A stretch of DNA of 58,710 nucleotides from Candidatus Argoarchaeum ethanivorans (lineage in GTDB: Archaea; Halobacteriota; Methanosarcinia; Methanosarcinales; EX4572-44): NCBI GenBank assembly GCA_004193545.1, contig RPGO01000002.1, positions 1 to 58,710 on the forward strand, written 5' to 3'. The notes beneath the pieces were generated by a model that had not been told where the DNA came from, did no database searches, and was given only the letters and a program-made list of their open reading frames with translations. Below are positions 19,224 to 28,358 of this stretch, piece by piece. The stretch's first letter is position 1, and each line of letters starts with the position of its first letter. The translations under genes were made by a program, and so were the position numbers.

Positions 19224-19682
19224 ATATATTTAAAACAATTGACATTATTAAACATATAATTATGTGTTTAGATTCTTTTTGCAGTCATTTCTGCTTATGG
19301 GTAAGGCGATTATATTGGATGTAAGGGAAAATGCAAAAAGAAGCAATCTATTCGATACCAACAACGATTGTCAGTTTTCGTTCAGTAATGTACGATTGAA
19401 CTGGCAACATTTTTATTAAGACTTGTTACAACTCTGCCAGGACTGAATACTGTGCCCTAATAAAAACTGGTCCCAAAATCTTTTGAGGTTAGTCGTAAAC
19501 CGGCTTTCCATTCCGTATGGGTATGCAGGCAGTGGTAATTATTGGAACGGTCTGAAAATTGCTCAAATTCCTTGAGCACCGAAAAAATGGATTAAAATTT
19601 TATCTGTTTAAATATTTAATGCTGGTTTTACCCTAAAAACCAACTCTTGTATGGTTTCCGTAAATAATAAAAAAAGGTGGAA
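19224..19682. other. Long intergenic region
   Basis: About 460 bases with no open frame worth calling. The part nearest 19224-19262 is very AT-rich and probably holds the promoter of the AbiTii-like gene. No tRNA, CRISPR or clear inverted repeat is seen. Confidence 0.4.
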
Positions 19683-19961
19683 TTAACCACCTATTCCTTT
19701 CATCCTCCGCCCTTCCGGTGTTACCATGTGGGGTGGAGAAGGCCATACAACGGTTGCTGTTATTCCATTTCTTCGCATATATTCCTGCACTGCCGCGCAC
19801 GAAATGCCAAGTATTGCCGAAACTTCGAGTGCATACATAGTTCCAGCCTCAAGCTTCTCTATGTATTTATCTCTGTCTTCCGCATCTTCGAACTTCTTTA
19901 CTTGTACATCAAGCTTCCTTTTGCATTCTTCCTGATCTTCCGCATAGATTTCTTCTACCAT
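19683..19961 (-). CDS. Small HTH-like protein at the end of the mtr-mer-AOR block
   Basis: This 92-residue protein has an acidic helical N-terminus (MVEEIYAEDQEECKRKL), then a segment that looks like a helix-turn-helix (ALEVSAILGISCAAVQEYMR), then a proline-rich tail. The start at 19961 is supported by AGGAG about 10 bases upstream; the longer open frame up to 20069 runs through the preceding gene and is rejected. It begins 5 bases after the stop of the DUF2193-like gene and is surely cotranscribed. I do not recognise the family; a regulatory or protein-binding role is a guess. Confidence 0.6.
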   Translation of the reverse strand: MVEEIYAEDQEECKRKLDVQVKKFEDAEDRDKYIEKLEAGTMYALEVSAILGISCAAVQEYMRRNGITATVVWPSPPHMVTPEGRRMKGIGG

Positions 19962-19966
19962 TTCAA

Positions 19967-21523
19967 TCACTCTCCTGGTTCGATTCGTGTCTCTGAACCT
20001 ACTGCAAGTTTCAGATCGTTTGATCTGCACCATTTGCACTTTGCTGGCAGCCATTCTGATGTGGCACATCTCTTGCAGAGTTGTATCGGTGCCATTGGTT
20101 TATCTGGATTAAGCGATGTGTGATTAACCAGTGCATTGATTGATGGTGCCTCTGGTGCTAGCATGCACGGCTGGTCTATGAATCTGAACAATGCTCCTGT
20201 TCTGGCAGTAATTGAACAGTATGGATAGCCATACCACTGTGGATCATTCAGTAACGTGTTGTTTCTAATAGGCCATAGATCGATTGGAACGCCCATCACT
20301 TTTCCACCATATCCTTTTGGTGGATCCCTGATCATTCTCTCGCCTTTTGCAACAAAGTCCAGCCAGTCATTAATGTGCAGTTCTGCAACCATTGGTCTGT
20401 CGTATGGATGCGTTAGTACCCAGTTGCTGAATCGATGTTCCATCATGTCAACGAACATATTGGCTGTAAAGCCATCCCAGTTGAGTATCTCTGCCATTGC
20501 TGCACTCTGTGCACCAGTTGTAATACCGGTAAGGGAAAATGGAGCCTTTGGTACACCCATTGCGTATCCTCGCCTTGTTGTTCTTACACCAACCTGTGTC
20601 ACTGCATCAAGTATGTTCATACACATATCATCCTTGCAGATATTGTAGTATGAATCACCAAGGTGATGCCCCATGTCTCCAACATGTGTTGGAAGCATCG
20701 GTATATTGGCAATATGGACACCAGCATCATAAGCTTCTTTCACGATTGGGGTCATCCTCTTTTCGTAAAGCTCAAAGTATTTATGTCGATTGAATGATGT
20801 AAAACCAAACGTGCCCATGATCTTCTTCATAAACATTGATGGCTGAGCCCATATCCATTCAAGGTATCTCTGTTCCTGCTCGATTGCGGTCTGAACGTTT
20901 CTGCATCTTTGTAGTGTTCTTGTAAATCGGTCGCCAAATACATAGATCGTGTTAAGTCCCCATGATTTTGCAGCCATGATTGCTTCTTTGTACTTTCGAT
21001 CGATCGGTGTTCTGTCAAGTATCATCACATCTGCTGCAAAGTTACTGCCTGGTACTGCTGCAAAGTCTTTTGATGAAACAATTCCATAGAATCCGGTGTG
21101 CAGTCTCATTGCTTCGATTCCGATCAGGTCTTCAGATTCCCTGATTGTTCTGCAGAACTCATCTATTGCATCCTTGAAATCTCTGTCGAGCTTGTAGCAC
21201 ATATCAAGTACAATCGGTGTCTGCATCCATTCGAGGAATGCTGTATCGATTGGGTTTACTGTCTTGCAGAGAGAATCAATAATCTCATAATGATTCAGAT
21301 ATGATTCTCTCCAGAGGTTCATAGTCTCCTTGGATTGATCCGGGTGAACTGTCACCTCTTTGATACGCTGATAAAATGGCTCACAATGTTTCCATAGGAA
21401 TGGTTCATATCTATGCTCTCTTACAATATCAACACAGGTCTCCTGTGCCGCAAGCCCTTCGTTCATCGTCTTTTCAACGACGTCTGCATACTGGCATTCG
21501 CCATATTCATGAATTTCTGGCAT
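19967..21523 (-). CDS. DUF2193-like protein of methanogen-type archaea
   Basis: The 518-residue protein matches my memory of the archaeal DUF2193 family (about 500 residues, restricted to methanogen-type archaea, function unknown); this is not checked by search. Visible features are a conserved central part rich in His, Cys and Met (THVGDMGHHLGDSYYNICKD about residues 289-308, then MCMNILDAVTQVG), and a C-terminal zinc-ribbon-like CKRC...CKWC (about residues 483-500). There is no signal peptide or membrane segment. It starts 5 bases after the aldehyde:ferredoxin oxidoreductase stop and belongs to the mtr-mer block, so a link to the C1 pathway is likely. The histidine- and cysteine-rich core suggests a metal-binding enzyme. 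Confidence 0.6.
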   Translation of the reverse strand: MPEIHEYGECQYADVVEKTMNEGLAAQETCVDIVREHRYEPFLWKHCEPFYQRIKEVTVHPDQSKETMNLWRESYLNHYEIIDSLCKTVNPIDTAFLEWMQTPIVLDMCYKLDRDFKDAIDEFCRTIRESEDLIGIEAMRLHTGFYGIVSSKDFAAVPGSNFAADVMILDRTPIDRKYKEAIMAAKSWGLNTIYVFGDRFTRTLQRCRNVQTAIEQEQRYLEWIWAQPSMFMKKIMGTFGFTSFNRHKYFELYEKRMTPIVKEAYDAGVHIANIPMLPTHVGDMGHHLGDSYYNICKDDMCMNILDAVTQVGVRTTRRGYAMGVPKAPFSLTGITTGAQSAAMAEILNWDGFTANMFVDMMEHRFSNWVLTHPYDRPMVAELHINDWLDFVAKGERMIRDPPKGYGGKVMGVPIDLWPIRNNTLLNDPQWYGYPYCSITARTGALFRFIDQPCMLAPEAPSINALVNHTSLNPDKPMAPIQLCKRCATSEWLPAKCKWCRSNDLKLAVGSETRIEPGE

Positions 21524-21528
21524 TTATA

Positions 21529-23388
21529 TCACACTCCTAATGTTTTTCTCATTTCATCCAGATCCAGGTACTTTGTTAACCATGGTTCCGGAACGCCATC
21601 TTTGCCCCATCCGCGCTCTTCATAGAACATCTTCTTTGCTTTCTTTAATCTACTGATCGTTCCTTTACTTCCTCCATAAGGAGTTTGCTCTGTTGTGAAT
21701 CTCTTTGGTATGGAATCATCATCAGCAGTGAATCCACTTGCTGTATTCCACAGTCTTTCACCATTGAAAATTCTTTCCTCAGATGTGATTAACTCACTTG
21801 TTGACATGTCCATTCCAGTTGCAGTCGAGAGTAAACTAGCAGTATCCTCAACTCCAACAGGTGTCAGTGCAAGGAACAAACACAACACAGCAGAATCATA
21901 GAATACAGATTCATGCTGCATACCGATCGTGAATGTGATCTTGTCTTTATTCAAAATCGTTCTCTCAAGAAGTTCCTTTGGTGTTATCTGTGTTCCGAGT
22001 GTGTTACATCCGACCATGTATGATTTCATGTGGTCAGCGCCTCGTGGACTGGTTGCATAACCAAGGTCTACACCTGACATCGCTCGTGGATCGTATGCTG
22101 GTAGTTCATTTCCTTTAACGTGCATTGCATAGTCTGCTGTTTCCGGGTACTTTTCTGCACATCGCTTGACACCCATCTGAAGCTCTGCACCAACACCAAC
22201 GCCTTTTCCCATTTCTTCTACTACTCGAAGGATTCCTTCTTTGTCGCCCCATGTTATTCCAAAGTCGTGTGCGCCTTTCACTGTTGATTCCATGGCATAT
22301 CCAAGGATGTTTCCAGCCGATATCCCATCTATTCCATATCTACCGCATAGTTCTCCTGCCTTTGTAACAATGTATGGGTCAAGGTTGCCAACGTTAGTTC
22401 CAAAGCCCCATGTCAGCTCGTATTCTGCCTGTGGTAAAAATTTCCCATTTATATATAACTGTCGATGACAGCCTATTGGACACCCGTAACATGGTGCTCT
22501 ATCAAATAGGTGATTATTCCAGAACGTCTCTCCACTGATTTTATTACAGTCTTCGTAGGAGAGGTTTCCAGTCTCTGAGAAGTTTTTCACTCCCAGTGTT
22601 CCATGCATATTCTCAACATGCATTAAGACAATGGTCCCTCTTGTATGTAGATATTCACCGGTTGTTGGTTTCTCTTTTATTAAAGCAGCAACCTTGCGAT
22701 TTACCTCTTTAAACTCTTCCGGCTTAGCGATTCCTATCTTTTGCTTTCCATTTACTACAACTGCTTTCAGGTTCTTTGAACCCCAAACAGCACCTGCACC
22801 GGTTCTCCCGGCAAAGCTGTCTTTATTGTGAGCTATGTTTGCTATTGGTGCACACATCTCACCAGCAGGACCAATGCATCCGACACATGCTCTCTTTCCA
22901 TGCTTTTCAAGGAGAATATCATTTGTCTCATAAGTTATTTTTCCCCATAGATCACTTGCGTCATGTATTTCCTGTGTCTCATCTGTGATGTACAAATAAC
23001 AAGGATTCTCTGCTTTACCATCAATAATGATTGCATCATATCCTGCTCGTTTTGTAAGCATCCCAAATCGTGAGCCTGCGATACAGGCTGATGTTGTTCC
23101 ACTGAGAGGCGATATAAAAGCAACTGCAAACCTTCCTGATGTAGGTACTGGTGTTCCTGTCAGTGGGCCTGTCATTATGACATATCGATTCTCTGGTGTG
23201 AGAGCAAATTTTCTCGCTTCGTCTGGTGTGCTATATGGTGGCTTTCCTATGTGGTCCCAGATAAGTTTCTCTCCGAGTCCTCGACCGCCAATATATTGTT
23301 TCCAGAGTTTTTCTTCAATTCCTTTCCCTTCTGTGATCTTACCCTTGGTAAGGTCTACATGAAGAGTTTTTCCCATTATAGAACTCAT
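21529..23388 (-). CDS. Aldehyde:ferredoxin oxidoreductase (tungsten enzyme)
   Basis: AOR-family enzymes oxidise aldehydes to acids with ferredoxin as acceptor, using a tungstopterin and one [4Fe-4S] cluster. The N-terminal pterin-binding domain shows KTLHVDLTKGKI, KQYIGGRGLGEKL (about residues 30-42), AGSRFGMLTKRAGYDAI and AGRTGAGAVWGSKNLKAVVV. Cluster cysteines are in DRAPCYGCPIGCHR (about 296-309), with another near the C-terminal third. The length of 619 residues is normal. The start has a strong GGAGG. It lies 60 bases downstream of mer, so it may be cotranscribed or have its own AT-rich promoter. The substrate cannot be read from sequence. Confidence 0.9.
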   Translation of the reverse strand: MSSIMGKTLHVDLTKGKITEGKGIEEKLWKQYIGGRGLGEKLIWDHIGKPPYSTPDEARKFALTPENRYVIMTGPLTGTPVPTSGRFAVAFISPLSGTTSACIAGSRFGMLTKRAGYDAIIIDGKAENPCYLYITDETQEIHDASDLWGKITYETNDILLEKHGKRACVGCIGPAGEMCAPIANIAHNKDSFAGRTGAGAVWGSKNLKAVVVNGKQKIGIAKPEEFKEVNRKVAALIKEKPTTGEYLHTRGTIVLMHVENMHGTLGVKNFSETGNLSYEDCNKISGETFWNNHLFDRAPCYGCPIGCHRQLYINGKFLPQAEYELTWGFGTNVGNLDPYIVTKAGELCGRYGIDGISAGNILGYAMESTVKGAHDFGITWGDKEGILRVVEEMGKGVGVGAELQMGVKRCAEKYPETADYAMHVKGNELPAYDPRAMSGVDLGYATSPRGADHMKSYMVGCNTLGTQITPKELLERTILNKDKITFTIGMQHESVFYDSAVLCLFLALTPVGVEDTASLLSTATGMDMSTSELITSEERIFNGERLWNTASGFTADDDSIPKRFTTEQTPYGGSKGTISRLKKAKKMFYEERGWGKDGVPEPWLTKYLDLDEMRKTLGV

Positions 23389-23448
23389 TTTTTTCCTCCG
23401 TAATTTAATTTTTTATTATTTACTAAAGTTACACATCCTATTTTACAA

Positions 23449-24444
23449 TTACTTTACAAAGTGCGGTATCAATTGTGTGCCAATAAGTTCGATTGATTTA
23501 ACCTTATCAGGTCCAAGCGGTGAGCCCGGTATCACTTGCGTGACTCCTGCTTTGATTAATTTATCGATTTTTTCTATGCACTCGTTTGGTGTACCACAAA
23601 TAGAGAAGGAATCAAGCATTTCTGGTGTTACAGCTTTAACAGCTGCTCCAAAACTTTCCTTGAATCCATCTCTAACCTTGTTAACATCCTCGATTGGTAT
23701 GCCGTGTTTTTCAAACACTAAATCTGGTGATCCTGCTACAATGAATGCTGTCACTGGTTTTGCTGTTTTTTCTGCATCAGCCATCGTGTCTGCTATTGAA
23801 AAGCTCGTATAAGCTGCTACATCAAAGTCATCAAAGTTTTTGTTAGCTTTGTCAGTCCCTTCTTTTAAGAGCTTGACTGCGCTTTCAAAATCTCTTGGGT
23901 GAGAACCGTTTACAAGTGCACCTTCAGCAAGTTCACCTGCAAGTTTGAGCATGTTTGTTCCCTGTGCACCAATGTATACTGGTATGTTTGCTCCTTTGGA
24001 GAAGTTCAGCTTGGCTGATTTGATTTTACACACTTTTCCGTCATAGCTGATTTTTTTGCCAGTTAGTAGTTCCCTGAATATCTCTACGGTTTCCTTCACT
24101 GTCGTGAGAGGTTTTTTCCATTCGATTCCGAGACCGTCAAAAGTTACCCTGTCACCTGGACCAATGCCAAATATAGCACGTCCATTTGATACTTCGTTTA
24201 CTGTAGCTATAGCTGATGTAAGCTGTGCCGGGGTTCGTGTGTAAGGGTTCGTCACCCCGGGTCCAAGTTTAATCTTGCTGGTGTTTGCTGCGATGTACGT
24301 TAGAAGAGCGTATGCATCTCTGTTGTTGTAGTGATCTGTAATCCAAGCGTAAGCAAGTCCATTATTTTCTGAGGTTTTAACAAGGTCTGCCAATTTCTCA
24401 GCAGGTTCGTTTGCTAAGAATTCTATTCCAAAACTTATTTCCAA
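23449..24444 (-). CDS. mer: F420-dependent methylene-H4MPT reductase
   Basis: Mer interconverts methylene- and methyl-tetrahydromethanopterin with coenzyme F420. It belongs to the bacterial luciferase-like family. The start MEISFGIEFLANEP, the motif AYAWITDHYNNRDAYALL (about residues 31-48), GPGVTNPYTRTP and GRAIFGIGPGDR (about 88-99) are characteristic. The length of 331 residues is normal. The start is UUG, supported by a strong GGAGG about 8 bases before it and by the exact Mer N-terminus. Between mtrH and mer an AT-rich AAAATATAAAAC (about 24500 on the minus strand) may be a separate promoter. The presence of mer argues against an ANME-1 origin. Confidence 0.95.
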   Translation of the reverse strand: MEISFGIEFLANEPAEKLADLVKTSENNGLAYAWITDHYNNRDAYALLTYIAANTSKIKLGPGVTNPYTRTPAQLTSAIATVNEVSNGRAIFGIGPGDRVTFDGLGIEWKKPLTTVKETVEIFRELLTGKKISYDGKVCKIKSAKLNFSKGANIPVYIGAQGTNMLKLAGELAEGALVNGSHPRDFESAVKLLKEGTDKANKNFDDFDVAAYTSFSIADTMADAEKTAKPVTAFIVAGSPDLVFEKHGIPIEDVNKVRDGFKESFGAAVKAVTPEMLDSFSICGTPNECIEKIDKLIKAGVTQVIPGSPLGPDKVKSIELIGTQLIPHFVK

Positions 24445-24526
24445 TTATTTCCCTCCTTTTTTATTCTACATAAGTACTCATACTTGCCCTTAGATATATA
24501 GTTTTATATTTTGTTCTGTACCGTTC

Positions 24527-25447
24527 TTATGCAAGTTTTATTGGGTGGCCTTCTGATTGTTCGATGCCGAAATCTTTCACAGAGTCTGCTGCTATGATAT
24601 CTGCCATTGCTACTGTTGGTGCGGCATACTTGGCATCCTCGATTGGACCTATAAACAGTGAATTTGCACCCATCGTAACACCGATGGAATTTGCAGATAT
24701 GCCTGCAATGTGGCGTACAATCATGCTTGGATATTTCTTCAACCATGCCCATGATGACGGAACATTATGTGCACCAAGACCTGTGGGCAAGCCAAACTTG
24801 GCTTTAGCTACTGACATCAATCTGAATGATGCACCTGCACCATTTCCAACAGGCTGCACACCTGGATCGTACAATACCTTCTTAAAGCCACATTCCTTTG
24901 CTATGGGAAGTAAACCCTTATCTACGAAGCCGCCGCCGTTTTCAAGCAGTGCAATGCGTGCATGTACTGATGGGTCCTGCATATTAAAACCAAGTATAAC
25001 AGCTGCCTCAACATCTGCTTCTGTAAGAGCTTTGATCTCTTCCTCTTCAATCATCATATTAATCGCGTTGTACATCACGCGCTTACCGTATCCAACTTCT
25101 GTTGTGTGCTTGAGCCCTGCATAGCGGGCTTTTATCTCTGCTGAGTCGATGATAAATGGTCGATCCGTATGTTCCGCTACGAAGTCAAGGCATTTTGGAA
25201 TGATTTCAGGAGTTACGCCAACTACCTGAAATATGCATGGGTTGCCTGTTTCGTCACACACGCTCTCTACTTCGTTTATCAGTGCTTCTGCTTTTACTGC
25301 ATCAAAAGTGTCGTTTTTGTCATCTACGATGTTATGTCCATCATAGAATATTGTTGGAATGAGGACAGTAGGATTTTCTCCTATCTGACCACCAACTTTT
25401 ACATTACCAATTTCGAGTATTTTTTGCTCTCTTGCATATTTATACAT
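24527..25447 (-). CDS. mtrH: Methyl-H4MPT:coenzyme M methyltransferase subunit H
   Basis: MtrH is the cytoplasmic subunit that moves the methyl group between tetrahydromethanopterin and the cobamide of MtrA. It has a TIM-barrel of the pterin-binding methyltransferase type: MYKYAREQKILEIGNVKVGG, PFIIDSAEIKARYAGLKHT, NAINMMIEEEEIKAL and KKVLYDPGVQPVGNGAGASF. The length of 306 residues is normal. It is the last gene of the mtr operon and starts 10 bases after mtrG. Confidence 0.95.
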   Translation of the reverse strand: MYKYAREQKILEIGNVKVGGQIGENPTVLIPTIFYDGHNIVDDKNDTFDAVKAEALINEVESVCDETGNPCIFQVVGVTPEIIPKCLDFVAEHTDRPFIIDSAEIKARYAGLKHTTEVGYGKRVMYNAINMMIEEEEIKALTEADVEAAVILGFNMQDPSVHARIALLENGGGFVDKGLLPIAKECGFKKVLYDPGVQPVGNGAGASFRLMSVAKAKFGLPTGLGAHNVPSSWAWLKKYPSMIVRHIAGISANSIGVTMGANSLFIGPIEDAKYAAPTVAMADIIAADSVKDFGIEQSEGHPIKLA

Positions 25448-25457
25448 AATTTTTTCC

Positions 25458-25625
25458 TCACAAACCTATTATAAAGATTATAAGTAGTGCTACAACTATT
25501 CCGTACAGCACTCCAATCCATCTTCCAATCATGATTCCCCTCTGCTGGAATATTTCAGCAGAGGTGAATTCTACTCGTTCTTCGATTCTATTCATCTGGT
25601 TCATCATTTCTTCATATTCTGGCAT
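25458..25625 (-). CDS. mtrG: Methyl-H4MPT:coenzyme M methyltransferase subunit G
   Basis: A 55-residue protein, too short for many gene finders, sits exactly between mtrF and mtrH. It reads MPEYEEMMNQMNRIEERVEF, then a conserved QQRGIMIGRWIGVLYG and a single C-terminal membrane helix (IVVALLIIFIIGL). This is the expected MtrG layout: a short acidic cytoplasmic helix and one membrane anchor. A GGTG precedes the ATG. Confidence 0.9.
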   Translation of the reverse strand: MPEYEEMMNQMNRIEERVEFTSAEIFQQRGIMIGRWIGVLYGIVVALLIIFIIGL

Positions 25626-25637
25626 ACTTCTATCACC

Positions 25638-25844
25638 TCACAGAAGACCAAGCATTACCAGTACAAAGGCAACCACAAATCCAAGAATAAAATATATTCG
25701 TGTGGAGAAAATGCCTGAGAATACTCGCTGGTCTCTTCCAATGATTAATTCACGCCGCTCAAGTCCATCAATCATGCGATTGTAGTCCTTCAACTGCGGC
25801 GTTGCAAGCATAGGTATCATTTCACTGCGATCACTACTACTCAT
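25638..25844 (-). CDS. mtrF: Methyl-H4MPT:coenzyme M methyltransferase subunit F
   Basis: This 68-residue subunit has a short N-terminal helix resembling the C-terminal part of MtrA (PQLKDYNRMIDGLERREL) and one membrane helix at the end (YFILGFVVAFVLVMLGLL). It overlaps the mtrA stop by 4 bases (ATGA), and its position and length fit MtrF. Confidence 0.9.
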   Translation of the reverse strand: MSSSDRSEMIPMLATPQLKDYNRMIDGLERRELIIGRDQRVFSGIFSTRIYFILGFVVAFVLVMLGLL

Positions 25845-26551
25845 CCTAATAACCTCCTGATTCCAAAGATAACTATTGTTAAAACCAGTCCAAGAACAAA
25901 GCCCTGGTACAAGCCTGCTAAAAGCCCGGCTGTTATCTTCTGAAGCTTGCCAAGGTCCTTGTATTCGGATTCTATCATACGCACCCGTGATTCAATCGAT
26001 GCTACTTCTGCTGTGTGTGCAACAACGCCCACCACTTCTTCTTCACCAACACCACCCATCTTGACGACCATTGGGTCTTCTTCGTAGGGTTCCTGTTTTG
26101 GCAGAGCATCTATCGCTTTCTCTATCTGGGCCATGTCTTCCACATTTATGAGGTCAACAACATCCACTATCTGGTCTCTGAATCGTTGAATGGCTTCCTT
26201 TGGAAGATTGGAAATATAAGGTATTGCACCTGGCGCACCGATGATATGTCCGTCATCTTCTGCACCATTTTTGTATAATGCAAGCCATGACGCACCTGTT
26301 ATGTGACCGTGTACCTCTGAACCGCAGAGCACCAGATATCTGATGTTAGAATTGGATACAAGGTTTGCGACTACTTTCTCTATTCCAATATTCTCAGTCT
26401 TAGCAGAGCCACACATAGCGGATTTCTTTGTAAGTCTCACATCATCAAGTTCACTTCCAAGAGTGATCATTGCTACCTGGCTGTTTGGGTCTCCAGTAAG
26501 ATAAGATCCTGCTACCGGGGGCCATTTTTCTACGTATTTATCGTCTGCCAT
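25841..26551 (-). CDS. mtrA: Methyl-H4MPT:coenzyme M methyltransferase subunit A (corrinoid protein)
   Basis: MtrA carries the cobamide that shuttles the methyl group. The cytoplasmic domain shows WPPVAGSYLTGDPNSQVAMI and CGSEVHGHITGASWLALYK (about residues 76-94), with H81 and H83 in the region of the cobalt-ligating histidine, then DDGHIIGAPGAIPYISNL. A linker is followed by one C-terminal membrane helix (LYQGFVLGLVLTIVIFGI). With 236 residues it is a full-length, anchored MtrA, not one of the soluble MtrA-like proteins. Confidence 0.95.
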   Translation of the reverse strand: MADDKYVEKWPPVAGSYLTGDPNSQVAMITLGSELDDVRLTKKSAMCGSAKTENIGIEKVVANLVSNSNIRYLVLCGSEVHGHITGASWLALYKNGAEDDGHIIGAPGAIPYISNLPKEAIQRFRDQIVDVVDLINVEDMAQIEKAIDALPKQEPYEEDPMVVKMGGVGEEEVVGVVAHTAEVASIESRVRMIESEYKDLGKLQKITAGLLAGLYQGFVLGLVLTIVIFGIRRLLG

Positions 26552-26553
26552 CT

Positions 26554-26862
26554 TTACATCACCCCCTTAAGTCCAAGTGCAAGAAGTGCCGCTAACAACA
26601 TGCCAAAGATAAAACCATAGGTAAAATTACTTACTCTACCAAGATTTCGGTATATGCCTTCCCTGTTCGGATAGGTGATTAATGGTGTTGTCATCGGATC
26701 AAGCGATTCGAAAAGATCGTCTGCGATGTTTTCAAGCTTGTCAAGTCTGTCAGCCATAATGGCGAGATTGGCGGTAATGTTATACTCGTCCATCTCACCT
26801 ATTACGCCAAGTTCCGGATCAATTGCTACATTTTCATCAAGGTCTATTAATACATACATCAC
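26554..26862 (-). CDS. mtrB: Methyl-H4MPT:coenzyme M methyltransferase subunit B
   Basis: A 102-residue subunit with an acidic soluble part (VAIDPELGVIGEMDEYNI) and one C-terminal membrane helix (GFIFGMLLAALLALGL), the normal MtrB layout. It lies 8 bases downstream of mtrC and 2 bases before mtrA. Confidence 0.9.
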   Translation of the reverse strand: MMYVLIDLDENVAIDPELGVIGEMDEYNITANLAIMADRLDKLENIADDLFESLDPMTTPLITYPNREGIYRNLGRVSNFTYGFIFGMLLAALLALGLKGVM

Positions 26863-26870
26863 ACATCACC

Positions 26871-27665
26871 TCAGTGGTCTACTCCTTCTGGATAACCTGC
26901 CCATACGACGTCATACACCTCTTCTTTGACACGTTTCCACCATATACTAACAAAGATTACAAAGCCTATGATGCTTATAATCAACATTCCAAGTGCTGGA
27001 ATAAATGGTGTGTTTGGAAGCAATATTCCAATAAATCCAAATAGTGATGTTAGAAGTGCTGCTTCACACATTGCAAGCATCAGCGTTCTTGTCTGGTTCT
27101 CGCCTGCTCCAAGGTTTCCATTGTATGGATGTAGTATTGTAAGGGCTATACCTATGTACATAACCGGATAGATGTAATAAACTGTGGTACCGGCCATTCC
27201 TGCACCTCCTGCAAAAATTTCAAGAATTATAAGTGCGATAATTCCTGTTGATCCTGCAATGATGGCACTGTTGAGCTCGATTCTCGGTATCTTCATCTTT
27301 ATAATCTTATTGGCACAAAACCCTGCTGCATAACCGAGTAGGGTTGCAATCGCAATCTCAAGGAAAGGGCTGTACGCAGTTGTTTCGATAAACTGTGATG
27401 CAAATACAACGGTTGCACCACATGCTGTTCCCCAGTATCCTATAGACGACGTACCTGTGCCAAGTCCATACCTGCACAGGAACTCTACACATCCTGCTGC
27501 CGCTATAAAAGCGGGCCATATAAGGATGATGCTGATAAAGGAGAGATTTGGATTGAGTGCTGCGATAAAGTAGCTGATAATTCCTGTTATAACTGCTAAA
27601 AGGTACAGTTTATAGTTTGGTATCTCTTTTTTTTCTACCGGTGGTTCGCTTGGTTGTGTTGTCAT
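26871..27665 (-). CDS. mtrC: Methyl-H4MPT:coenzyme M methyltransferase subunit C
   Basis: A 264-residue polytopic membrane protein with about eight hydrophobic segments, one of the three large membrane subunits (C, D, E) thought to carry the Na+ path that couples methyl transfer to ion pumping. Typical stretches are CVEFLCRYGLGTGTSSIGYW and HPYNGNLGAGENQTRTLMLA. It starts 1 base after the mtrD stop. Confidence 0.92.
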   Translation of the reverse strand: MTTQPSEPPVEKKEIPNYKLYLLAVITGIISYFIAALNPNLSFISIILIWPAFIAAAGCVEFLCRYGLGTGTSSIGYWGTACGATVVFASQFIETTAYSPFLEIAIATLLGYAAGFCANKIIKMKIPRIELNSAIIAGSTGIIALIILEIFAGGAGMAGTTVYYIYPVMYIGIALTILHPYNGNLGAGENQTRTLMLAMCEAALLTSLFGFIGILLPNTPFIPALGMLIISIIGFVIFVSIWWKRVKEEVYDVVWAGYPEGVDH

Positions 27666-27666
27666 T

Positions 27667-28356
27667 TTATATCACCACCACTGATGCATATACAAAAACT
27701 GCCGTGATTACACTTACTATCAAACATGATACAAACGTCTTATGCATAAGTTTCATCTTTTTGTCGGTCATTCCCTCTGATTTTCCTACAAGTACGTATG
27801 CCGGAATCACACAGTTGATCAGGAATACGCCTGCTCCAACCATACCTGCAATAGTTACTGCTGTAGTAGATTCTAATATCGGGCTGATCATCTCATAAAC
27901 TGATACAAACACCAGTGAGCCGCCAGCGCCTCCAAGTAGTGCACCTATGATGCCACTTAATGCTGTTGTCGTAGGCATGGAATGTCCATCCGTACCAGGT
28001 GACATGAAAGGCTTCTGTCTCCATCCTGTAATCGGGTCTTTATCATAACTGCCTGCAACAGGTGCTACACCTGTGCCAAATGCACAGATAGTATTTGCGA
28101 GCAGCATGGTACAGATAATCATCAATGCTGATCCCATTGCGCCTGAAAGCACTACTAAAGGAAGACTTTCACCTATCATGTAGCCAGCAGCATATAATCC
28201 TGCAAGACCGCAGCCTGTTGAAAGCATGGATGGTCCTGTTGCGATTCCTGTAGATGCTGACATTGCACCAACAGCACTTGCCGGTATAAAGTGAACACAA
28301 ATTCCGACAATAATGCCTCCGATAATAATTCCAATCATTCCTGTTATTGGATCCAT
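27667..28356 (-). CDS. mtrD: Methyl-H4MPT:coenzyme M methyltransferase subunit D
   Basis: A 229-residue integral membrane subunit. Glycine-rich membrane helices (GMIGIIIGGIIVGICVHFIP, IATGPSMLSTGCGLAGLYAA) and the conserved cytoplasmic segment YDKDPITGWRQKPFMSPGTD followed by GHSMPTTTALSG are typical of MtrD. It begins 2 bases after mtrE. Confidence 0.92.
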   Translation of the reverse strand: MDPITGMIGIIIGGIIVGICVHFIPASAVGAMSASTGIATGPSMLSTGCGLAGLYAAGYMIGESLPLVVLSGAMGSALMIICTMLLANTICAFGTGVAPVAGSYDKDPITGWRQKPFMSPGTDGHSMPTTTALSGIIGALLGGAGGSLVFVSVYEMISPILESTTAVTIAGMVGAGVFLINCVIPAYVLVGKSEGMTDKKMKLMHKTFVSCLIVSVITAVFVYASVVVI

Positions 28357-28358
28357 GA